A stretch of DNA of 22,224 bases, from contig DAOWFX010000098.1 in the NCBI GenBank assembly GCA_030637745.1, positions 1 through 22,224 on the forward strand, in the 5' to 3' direction. The position numbers and the translations under genes were made by a program. The stretch's first letter is position 1; each line of letters opens with the position of its first letter. Below the pieces are notes generated by a model. The model ran no database searches, was not told where the DNA came from, and worked only from the letters and a program-made list of their open reading frames with translations. This stretch comes from JAGLOK01 sp023139005. GTDB lineage: Bacteria; Bacillota; Clostridia; Christensenellales; UMGS416. Positions 16,720 to 22,224 of this stretch are shown piece by piece.

Positions 16720-17733
16720 TTAGATTCTCTTACCCTTCATCTTGGCTAAGATCTTGATCTCTTTCATCATCTTCTCAAATTTCTTTGGCTTTAACGACTG
16801 TCCGCCGTCAGACCATGCACTTTCAGGATTTGCATGCACTTCAACAACTATTCCGTGTGCACCAGCGACTACTGCACACTCTGCCAATGGTTCTACCAAC
16901 CACCATTTACCACCTGCATGAGATGGATCAACAACAACAGGTAAATGACTGAGCCTTTTTACTACCGGAATTGCACTTATATCAAGTGTGTTGCGAGTAA
17001 AGTTTTCAAATGTACGGATTCCTCGTTCGCATAAGATGACGTTGGGATTGCCCTCCGACATGATATATTCAGCACTCATCAACCACTCTTCAATAGTTGC
17101 AACCATACCCCGCTTCAAGAGTATGGGTTTATCCACTTTTCCTAGTTCTTTAAGCAACTGAAAGTTTTGCATATTGCGTGCACCTACTTGGATGATATCT
17201 ACATTGTCCACAAAAAGCTGTATCTTATCATGTGACAAAATCTCAGTGACTATAGGCAAACCTGTTTCTTGTTTTGCAGTTTGTAGAAACTTTATTCCCT
17301 CATCTTCTAAACCCTGGAAGCTATAGGGAGATGTTCTGGGCTTGAATGCACCACCACGTAAATAATTAGCACCTGCAGCTTTAACCATTTTTGCAATAGC
17401 TACAATTTCCTCTTCACCTTCAACTGAACATGGCCCTGCAATCACCATAAATTCATCGCCACCGATGGTATGCTCTCCAACCTTTATGATGGTATCTTCC
17501 TGCTTAAAGAGCCTGTTTGCACGCTTGTATGGCTCCTGTACACGAATGATCTTGTGGACGATTTCATCGGCTTCAATAATGGATTTGTCAATGCGCAAGG
17601 TATCTCCAATGAGATGTAATACAGTATGCTCTGTGCCATCGCTGCGCATCACTTCCACACCCATGTTGGAGATTACCTCCGATAGGTGTATCACCTTGTC
17701 GTCTGTTGAATTGGGTTTTAACATGATAATCAT
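16720..17733 (-). CDS. aroF: DAHP synthase (type I-beta), stand-alone paralogue under a Tyr-rich attenuator
   Basis: A 337-residue paralogue of the next gene with the same domain order: N-terminal ferredoxin-like domain beginning MIIMLKPNSTDDK, then AGPCSVEGEEE, RGGAFKPRTSPYSFQGL, GARNMQNFQLLKELG, ERGIRTFENFTRNTLD, DPSHAGGK and the EVHANPESAWSDGGQSL end. From GARN to VEPLA the two proteins are nearly identical, while the N-terminal domains differ more, as expected if effector specificity has diverged. I chose ATG at 17733 because it matches the paralogue's start and follows GGAAGGAAA; a start 13 codons upstream would include the ribosome site. A small hairpin (TGCGCA-TAT-TGCGCA, 17757-17771) lies upstream. 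No strong terminator follows, so readthrough into the main operon is possible. Confidence 0.95.
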   Translation of the reverse strand: MIIMLKPNSTDDKVIHLSEVISNMGVEVMRSDGTEHTVLHLIGDTLRIDKSIIEADEIVHKIIRVQEPYKRANRLFKQEDTIIKVGEHTIGGDEFMVIAGPCSVEGEEEIVAIAKMVKAAGANYLRGGAFKPRTSPYSFQGLEDEGIKFLQTAKQETGLPIVTEILSHDKIQLFVDNVDIIQVGARNMQNFQLLKELGKVDKPILLKRGMVATIEEWLMSAEYIMSEGNPNVILCERGIRTFENFTRNTLDISAIPVVKRLSHLPVVVDPSHAGGKWWLVEPLAECAVVAGAHGIVVEVHANPESAWSDGGQSLKPKKFEKMMKEIKILAKMKGKRI

Positions 17734-17806
17734 AGTATTTCCTTCCGTCTTACATGTGCGCATATTGCGCATCGGTCGCTACAGTTCAATAGTTACAAAA
17801 GTAAAT

Positions 17807-17839
17807 TAAAAGAGGAATTCCCTTTCCGGGTATTCCTCT
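17807..17839 (-). terminator. Attenuator terminator before the stand-alone DAHP synthase
   Basis: On the minus strand AGAGGAAT (17839-17832) pairs with ATTCCTCT (17818-17811). Inside it, CCC (17830-17828) pairs with GGG (17822-17820) beyond one A-A mismatch, with loop GGAAA. TTTT and then AATTT follow. It sits about 75 bases before the gene, in the same relative place as the Phe terminator and homologous to it. Confidence 0.8.
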
Positions 17840-17858
17840 TGATGTGTTTTGTTGCTTG

Positions 17859-17870
17859 CCCGGATAAGGC
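17859..17870 (-). promoter_or_regulatory. Antiterminator segment of the Tyr attenuator
   Basis: GCCTTATCCGGG on the minus strand. CCTTATCCGGG can pair with CCCGGAAAGGG (17830-17820) in the terminator apical region with one mismatch and one G-U. The first seven bases GCCTTAT are also perfectly complementary to ATAAGGC in codons 2-4 of the leader ORF (17959-17953), a possible anti-antiterminator. Confidence 0.7.
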
Positions 17871-17879
17871 TTTCTTAAT

Positions 17880-17963
17880 TCAATTTAGACTCACATAATA
17901 ACCACTAAAATAATAGTAGTTGTTTGGATAAGAATAAGTTTTGAATTGCGTTGCCTTATGCAT
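17880..17963 (-). CDS. Tyr-rich leader peptide of the stand-alone DAHP synthase (27 aa)
   Basis: Starts at ATG 17963-17961 with AAAAAGGA eight bases upstream, and ends at TGA 17882-17880. The peptide has seven Tyr (residues 10, 12, 16-18, 22, 23) and two Phe (7, 19), concentrated in YSYPNNYYYFSGYY (10-23). The stop is ten bases before the antiterminator segment, so a ribosome that terminates normally should partly mask it, whereas one stalled at Tyr codons leaves it free. The reading frame and site are directly seen; sensing of charged tRNA-Tyr is inferred. Confidence 0.8.
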   Translation of the reverse strand: MHKATQFKTYSYPNNYYYFSGYYVSLN

Positions 17964-17986
17964 TTGTATTTCCTTTTTGTTTTTTC

Positions 17987-18015
17987 ATTATATGGTGGGA
18001 TATGTTCTTTGTCAA
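17987..18015 (-). promoter_or_regulatory. Consensus promoter of the Tyr-attenuated DAHP synthase
   Basis: TTGACA (18015-18010), a 17-base spacer and TATAAT (17992-17987), again perfect. The -35 box begins one base after the stop codon of the upstream peptidase-like gene. Transcription should start near 17980, some 17 bases before the leader ATG. Confidence 0.88.
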
Positions 18016-18016
18016 A

Positions 18017-18619
18017 TTATATGCTTATTTGAACCAATCCAGAAGAGTTCTTCTTCGTATGATTCCACACTAAGTCAAAATCTAAATCGAATATCTTACC
18101 CCATGATGTCGTAACAATCTTCTTATCCTCTTTGTAGCCTATGACCACCATCCAATGCCATGTAAATTCTTCAATTTCCTTATTTGGATTCCTTAGTATC
18201 AAAAGCGCTAGAGAAAAGCCTGCATTTATGGATTGCTTGATCTGCTGGAACGCTTCATCGGAGTTAGCGCTTTTGTTAATAAGCATTGTAGACAATGTAA
18301 CACCGCGGCTCTCTGCAAATCGTTTCACCTCGCATGCAAAATACTTCTTTGAAGTGAGTCCTGCGACACCGGGCTTTACATATTCCCTTACTTCATCCAT
18401 ATGCTTTACAAAATCTGTTTTGTTGAGTGGAAAGTCATATTTATATAACGCACGACACTGCGGATGCTTCTCCGCCAGATGCGATAATATAGTTGCAGCG
18501 ACTGTTGGACCACATCCACTGACGGAGTGCCACTTTGCCTTATACCAATGCTGATTTCCACCAAAATGCTGTTTGTCTTCGTCTGCAATGCAGGATAATT
18601 CTAATTGCACTTCGTTCAT
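18017..18619 (-). CDS. C39-like cysteine peptidase-fold protein, cytoplasmic
   Basis: A 200-residue protein with a papain/C39-like catalytic pattern: HSVSGCGPTVAATI (31-44, candidate nucleophile Cys 36) and FTWHWMVVIGY (152-162, candidate His 155), with TSWGKIFDLD (171-180) in the position of the third conserved block. There is no signal peptide or membrane segment, so it should act in the cytoplasm; substrate unknown. The ATG at 18619 follows AAGGAGG at ideal spacing; an ATG six codons upstream would place that site inside the gene. It lies upstream of the aroF unit in the same direction but is separated from it by a full promoter. I assign fold only; peptidase activity is not proven. Confidence 0.7.
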   Translation of the reverse strand: MNEVQLELSCIADEDKQHFGGNQHWYKAKWHSVSGCGPTVAATILSHLAEKHPQCRALYKYDFPLNKTDFVKHMDEVREYVKPGVAGLTSKKYFACEVKRFAESRGVTLSTMLINKSANSDEAFQQIKQSINAGFSLALLILRNPNKEIEEFTWHWMVVIGYKEDKKIVTTSWGKIFDLDFDLVWNHTKKNSSGLVQISI

Positions 18620-18641
18620 GGGTTGCCTCCTTATCATTGCT

Positions 18642-18657
18642 TATGATTGTAATCATA
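18642..18657. promoter_or_regulatory. Perfect palindrome in a divergent promoter region (possible operator)
   Basis: TATGATT-GT-AATCATA, seven-base arms around a two-base centre, 22 bases upstream of the peptidase-like start codon. It overlaps the -35 box of the plus-strand promoter at 18647-18675, and could be read by one dimeric repressor acting both ways. Confidence 0.4.
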
Positions 18658-18675
18658 TATTTTCTATTTTATAAT
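18647..18675 (+). promoter_or_regulatory. Promoter of the broken membrane-protein gene
   Basis: TTGTAA (18647-18652), a 17-base spacer and a perfect TATAAT (18670-18675), about 38 bases before the ATG at 18714. Confidence 0.55.
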
Positions 18676-18713
18676 CAAACTAGATGAATATCAACCAAGA
18701 AGGAGTATTGGTC

Positions 18714-19167
18714 ATGGATAAGCTTTTCCCAAAAAACGCAAACAATGATTATGACTTTAATAAGGTCATTGTTTATATCTTTTATTTCTTAACCGTTGTT
18801 ACCATTGGAAGAAGTCTAATCCATATCTTTGCACCAGATGGTGGCGCAAATACTATTGCAACTATTATTAGATTTGACGGCAATCCTGATCCAATCATGT
18901 AATTTATATGATATTTGCACTATGGGAATTGTCACAGCTGTTAATCGGATTGTTTTATATAGTTATTGCTATAAAATATAATACCTTTGATGTGTGTTTT
19001 TATCGCACTCGAATATACAATGAGGATTGTAATCGGAAAGTTTTTAAACCCTTTATCTGATTTGCATATGACAGGTACAGCTCCGTGTGCTATTAAGAAA
19101 TTATATATTATTACCTCTGAGTATTACTATTCTAATTTGGTCACTGTTAAAAAAACATGTAAGATAA
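18714..19167 (+). pseudogene. Small multi-pass membrane protein gene broken by three frameshifts
   Basis: AAGGAG lies eight bases before an ATG at 18714 whose frame encodes a cytosolic start (MDKLFPKNANNDYDFNK), one hydrophobic helix and the segment HIFAPDGGA before stopping at 18900-18902. Protein-like reading continues in a second frame from about 18899 (VIYMIFALWELSQLLIGLFY), returns to the first from about 18985 (PLMCVFIALEYTMRIVIG, then MTGTAPCA), and ends in the third from about 19099 (NYILLPLSITILIWSLL) with TAA at 19165-19167. Joined, these give a protein of about 150 residues with four hydrophobic helices. A full promoter and ribosome site remain, so decay is probably recent or some shifts are sequencing errors. 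I do not recognise a named family. Confidence 0.75.
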
Positions 19168-19219
19168 CAAATTAAGTATTGATTTAGTATACTTTGAATG
19201 TTAGAATGCCTTGAATATG

Positions 19220-19249
19220 TTGAATTTTATTTGCAATATAGAATATAAC
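19220..19249 (+). promoter_or_regulatory. Candidate promoter of the two-gene ABC exporter
   Basis: TTGAAT (19220-19225), an 18-base spacer and TATAAC (19244-19249). The leader would be about 35 bases, with AGGAGG before the ATG at 19292. Confidence 0.4.
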
Positions 19250-19291
19250 ATTATTCTTTTAAATGAATTAAACTAATATAGGAGGAATTAT

Positions 19292-20206
19292 ATGAATGTG
19301 ATTGAAGTATCCGGACTAACAAAACAATATCGCTCTATACTTGCAGTTGATGACATTTCATTTACTGTAGAAGAAGGTACAATATTTGGAATGCTTGGAC
19401 CAAATGGTGCAGGAAAAAGTACTACAATAGAATGCATAATAGGTCTTAAAAAAAGAAACAACGGCTTGGTTGACGTACTGGGATTAGACCCTGCTGTAGA
19501 TAACGAAAAGCTATATAACATAATTGGTGTACAGCTTCAGGAGACATCATATCAGGACAAGATAAAAGTCTATGAACTGTGCGACTTGTTTAAGACAATG
19601 TATGATACTCCGACTGACTATATTAAATTATTGGAGAGGTTTGAATTATCAGATAGAGTAAAAAGCTATGTGTCGGAACTTTCAGGCGGACAAAAACAGA
19701 AGATAGCAATAGTACTTGCTCTAATTGCTAATCCTAAAATTGTATTTTTGGATGAATTAACCACTGGACTTGATCCCAACGCAAGACGAGATATGTGGCA
19801 GTGCATAAAGGAGCTAAAAGATGAAGGCAGAACTGTATTCATGACTACTCACTACATGGAAGAGGCTGCTTTTCTGTGTGATAAGATATGTATAATACAT
19901 GATGGCAAAATCATAGCAATGGATACAGTGGATGGAGTTGTGGAAAATTCGGATATTGATATGGAAGTAACATTTGAATCAAAAAAAGATGTTACCGAGC
20001 TTCTTAAAAAAATTAAGAACATTAATAATATAGTAAAAAATAATGAAAGCTACACTGTGTATTTTAAAGATGAAGAAGTAATTGGAGAAATAATACTGGT
20101 ACTTAAAGATAACAATATTAGCTTTAAAAAGCTTAATATAAATCGTCCTAACTTAGAGGATGTCTATCTTAAACTCACCGGAACGAAGTGGAAGGAGATA
20201 GATTGA
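19292..20206 (+). CDS. ABC exporter ATP-binding protein (second system)
   Basis: A 304-residue ATPase with Walker A GPNGAGKST (36-44), signature LSGGQKQK (130-137), Walker B VFLDE (151-155) and switch His 187 in TTHYMEEA. The residue after the catalytic Glu is Leu in place of the usual Pro (DELTTGLD), a mild deviation. A C-terminal accessory domain ends with PNLEDVYLKLTG, typical of CcmA/DrrA-like drug or lipid exporters. AGGAGG lies upstream. Its stop codon shares one base with the permease start, so the pair is co-translated. The gene is more A-rich than the aromatic operon and may have a separate history. Confidence 0.92.
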   Translation: MNVIEVSGLTKQYRSILAVDDISFTVEEGTIFGMLGPNGAGKSTTIECIIGLKKRNNGLVDVLGLDPAVDNEKLYNIIGVQLQETSYQDKIKVYELCDLFKTMYDTPTDYIKLLERFELSDRVKSYVSELSGGQKQKIAIVLALIANPKIVFLDELTTGLDPNARRDMWQCIKELKDEGRTVFMTTHYMEEAAFLCDKICIIHDGKIIAMDTVDGVVENSDIDMEVTFESKKDVTELLKKIKNINNIVKNNESYTVYFKDEEVIGEIILVLKDNNISFKKLNINRPNLEDVYLKLTGTKWKEID

Positions 20207-20949
20207 TGAAAAGATTTTTAAAAGTAGTAGGTATTGAAATAAAACTTAGCGCAAGAGACTTCTCGACATTATTTTTTGCATTAGTCTTTCCTGTAATGAT
20301 GTTGCTTCTATTTGGGACAATGTATGGGAACGAGCCAACAGGTTTTAATGGTGGCTTTGGTAGCGTCGATGTATCGATGCCCGGATATATATGTATGATT
20401 ATTTCTGTAACAGGCTTTATGTCACTACCTTTGACATTAGCGCAATATAGAGAAAGAAAAATACTTAAGCGGTTCATGATAACCCCTGTAAAACCACTGG
20501 AAGTATTACTATCACAGTTAATAGTTAACCTGATAACAACATTGGCTGGTATGATAATACTGTTTGTTGTGGGTAAAATAGTATTTGATATTCATTTTTT
20601 CGGAAGCATATTTCAATCAATACTGGCATTTTTCTTAATATTGCTTAGTATATTTTCAATAGGTTTGTTTATAGCAAGTGTATCAAAAAATGCAAAAACC
20701 GCAAATGCGATAGCATATATTATCTATTTCCCAATGCTATTTTTATCTGGTGTATCAATACCACTGCAAATCATGCCAAAAGCTGTAATATCCATATCTA
20801 AATTTCTTCCATTAACCTACGCAGTAGAACTCATGAGAGGAATATGGCTAGGTGGAAATTTAGGAGACTATACCTCACAAATTCTAATATTATCTGCAAT
20901 AACAATAGTATTCACAGGACTATCGGTCAAGCTATTTAAATGGGAATAA
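20206..20949 (+). CDS. ABC-2 type exporter permease (second system)
   Basis: A 247-residue membrane protein with about six hydrophobic helices: residues about 20-40, 60-80, 105-130, 140-165, 170-190 and 220-240. The Arg/Lys-rich loop before the third helix (YRERKILKRFMITP) is characteristic of DrrB-like ABC-2 permeases. I use the ATG at 20206, preceded by AAGGAGAT at eight bases; a GTG at 20188 would include that site. With the upstream ATPase it forms a compact two-gene exporter, likely working as a homodimer of permeases. The substrate is unknown. Confidence 0.88.
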   Translation: MKRFLKVVGIEIKLSARDFSTLFFALVFPVMMLLLFGTMYGNEPTGFNGGFGSVDVSMPGYICMIISVTGFMSLPLTLAQYRERKILKRFMITPVKPLEVLLSQLIVNLITTLAGMIILFVVGKIVFDIHFFGSIFQSILAFFLILLSIFSIGLFIASVSKNAKTANAIAYIIYFPMLFLSGVSIPLQIMPKAVISISKFLPLTYAVELMRGIWLGGNLGDYTSQILILSAITIVFTGLSVKLFKWE

Positions 20950-20961
20950 AACATAAACTAT

Positions 20962-20985
20962 AAAAAAAGGGCACCCGAAGGTGCC
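20962..20985 (-). terminator. Terminator of the alanine dehydrogenase gene
   Basis: On the minus strand GGCACC-TTCG-GGTGCC, a 6-bp stem with a stable UUCG loop, is followed by C and seven T. It starts about 15 bases after the ald stop. On the plus strand the same hairpin could aid termination of the convergent ABC operon, although only a weak T/A tail follows it there. Confidence 0.9.
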
Positions 20986-21000
20986 TATATCAATAAATTA

Positions 21001-22116
21001 TTATAAGACTTCTTCAGCGGGAACATATTCCTTTCCCATAGCATCTGCAATTGCTTTGTACGTAATATTACCTTTATAGGTATTGAGTCCCAAACATAGA
21101 GGTTTGGATGCCTTCATCGATACTTCTACTCCCTGATCTGCTATTTTCAGTAGATATGGAAGCGTTACTCCTGTAAGTGCCCATGTTGAAGTGTGTGGCA
21201 CCGCACCCGGCATGTTTGCAACAGAATAGTGTAATACTCCATGCTTTGTATAGGATGGATTATCATGAGTTGTAATACGGTCAATGGTCTCGACTGTGCC
21301 GCCTTGATCGATGGCTACATCCACAATGACTGCACCTTTTTTCATGCCGCGTACCATTTCTTCTGTGACTGTCTTGGGTGCACGGGCACCGGGAACAAGC
21401 ACTGCGCCTATTAAGACGTCTGCTTTAGCTGTCATTTGCGCCAGTGAATAGTAGTTTGACATGATGGTATTGATTCTACCATTGTAGAGTGTATCAATCT
21501 CTGCTAATCTTCTTTGATTGATATCTAATATGGTAACATTTGCGCCCATACCAACTGCAATCTTTGCAGCGTTGGAACCTACGATACCACCACCGATGAT
21601 TACTACATGCGCAGGTGCAACACCAGGAACACCACCCAATAACATGCCGCCACCTCCATAGTATGATTGCTGTAACATGGCTGCAACTTGAATAGACATA
21701 CGTCCTGCAACTTCACTCATTGGAATAAGCAGCGGAAGTGTACCATCTGCAAGCTGGACTGTTTCGTATGCAATACCTGCAATTTTCTTTCTTAGAAGTG
21801 CTTCTGTGAGGGGAATGTTGGGTGCAAGATGTAAATATGTAAATAACGCTTGACCCTCTTTAAATAAGTCATACTCTTCTGCGAGTGGTTCTTTCACTTT
21901 AACAATGAGATCAGATTGCTCAAATAAATCTGCAACTTTTAGTATAATCCGTGCACCTGCCTGCACATACTGTTCATCTGCAATGCCGCTACCTTCACCT
22001 GCACTTTTAAGTACCAACACATCGTGTCCATGTAATACCAGTGCATGGACTCCTGCCGGAGTAAGGGCTACTCTGTTTTCATTGTTCTTAATCTCTTTTG
22101 GAACGCCAATAATCAT
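21001..22116 (-). CDS. ald: Alanine dehydrogenase
   Basis: A 371-residue NAD-dependent enzyme interconverting L-alanine with pyruvate and ammonia; length and motifs match the family exactly. Active-site residues fall at the standard positions: Arg 15 (NENRVALTP), Lys 75 (VKVKEP), His 96 (YLHLAP) and Asp 270 (DVAIDQGG). The NAD-binding motif GGGIVGSNAAK (175-185) is followed by DIN with the ribose-binding Asp 198. AGGAGG precedes the ATG. It is a single-gene unit with its own terminator, convergent with the second ABC exporter. It allows alanine use as a nitrogen or carbon source, or alanine synthesis from ammonia. Confidence 0.96.
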   Translation of the reverse strand: MIIGVPKEIKNNENRVALTPAGVHALVLHGHDVLVLKSAGEGSGIADEQYVQAGARIILKVADLFEQSDLIVKVKEPLAEEYDLFKEGQALFTYLHLAPNIPLTEALLRKKIAGIAYETVQLADGTLPLLIPMSEVAGRMSIQVAAMLQQSYYGGGGMLLGGVPGVAPAHVVIIGGGIVGSNAAKIAVGMGANVTILDINQRRLAEIDTLYNGRINTIMSNYYSLAQMTAKADVLIGAVLVPGARAPKTVTEEMVRGMKKGAVIVDVAIDQGGTVETIDRITTHDNPSYTKHGVLHYSVANMPGAVPHTSTWALTGVTLPYLLKIADQGVEVSMKASKPLCLGLNTYKGNITYKAIADAMGKEYVPAEEVL

Positions 22117-22197
22117 TTTCTTCCTCCTAAATATGTTATCTATTATTACAAGTAACGGTGATGCTACTTAAAACAACATTGAGGAGGAAACTCTGCT

Positions 22198-22224
22198 ATG
22201 GTTTTACTGAATGCAATTCCTTAA
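22198..22224 (+). CDS. Possible eight-residue ORF at the window edge
   Basis: An ATG ten bases after a perfect GAGGAGG (22181-22187), followed by seven codons and TAA exactly at the window end (MVLLNAIP). The ribosome site is strong, but such a short frame could be a leader peptide, part of a structure continuing outside, or chance. It is divergent from ald. Confidence 0.25.
   Translation: MVLLNAIP

Noticed and set aside
16440..18015. T-box riboswitch for Phe or Tyr in front of the DAHP synthase genes
   Set aside because: Neither leader has the conserved T-box sequence (AGGGUGGNACCGCG-like) or room for the specifier stem; the leader ORFs and short hairpins explain the region better.
18987..19175. 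A separate 62-codon gene starting with TTG
   Set aside because: It has no ribosome binding site and continues the broken membrane-protein gene in sequence order, so it is treated as part of the pseudogene.

Overview
The window looks like chromosomal DNA of a low-GC Gram-positive bacterium (Bacillota, most likely Clostridia). The signs are AT-rich sequence, strong AGGAGG-type ribosome binding sites, consensus sigma-A promoters, a clostridial-type EPSP synthase and a tightly overlapped aromatic amino acid operon. No phage, plasmid, CRISPR, tRNA or rRNA feature is visible.

Layout. Positions 1-2549 (+) carry a CrtI/retinol-saturase-type FAD oxidoreductase with a clear terminator, then an AraC-type DNA-binding domain fused to a degenerate GNAT domain. 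Positions 2550-3934 are loosely packed: repeat debris, a RimJ/RimL-type acetyltransferase (-), and two copies of a structured element of unknown nature, each at the 3' end of a minus-strand gene. Positions 3935-7349 (-) form a three-gene ABC exporter operon (ATPase plus two large ABC-2 permeases), divergent from a PlsC-type acyltransferase (+, 7522-8241). Positions 8244-18016 (-) are the core: two DAHP synthase paralogues and then tyrA-aroB-aroA-aroC-pheA-aroE-aroK-aroQ. This set covers the whole shikimate pathway to chorismate plus the committing branch enzymes to Phe and Tyr. The genes from the second DAHP synthase onward overlap or abut, so they should be one transcript. Positions 18017-18619 (-) encode a small cytoplasmic C39-like cysteine-peptidase-fold protein. 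Divergent from it is a small membrane-protein gene broken by three frameshifts. A second, two-gene ABC exporter (+) follows, and alanine dehydrogenase (-) closes the window.

Main discovery. Each DAHP synthase gene is preceded by its own transcription attenuator. Each has a perfect TTGACA-17-TATAAT promoter, a short leader ORF with a good ribosome binding site, an antiterminator segment (CCTTATCCGGG or CCTATCCGGG) and a Rho-independent terminator whose 5' arm and loop are complementary to that segment. The leader ORF before the upstream, stand-alone DAHP synthase encodes a 27-residue Tyr-rich peptide (seven Tyr, two Phe). The one before the operon-leading DAHP synthase encodes a 40-residue Phe-rich peptide (eight Phe including a run of four, four Tyr). 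The leaders are homologous in their terminator and antiterminator cores but differ in regulatory codons. This suggests that a duplicated DAHP synthase-plus-attenuator unit split into a Tyr-sensing and a Phe-sensing copy. Leader-peptide attenuation of aromatic genes is classical in Proteobacteria, whereas Bacillota usually use T-boxes. No T-box is visible here.

The calls of gene function rest on recognisable motifs. The RNA mechanism is inferred from complementarity that I traced by hand and has not been energy-folded.
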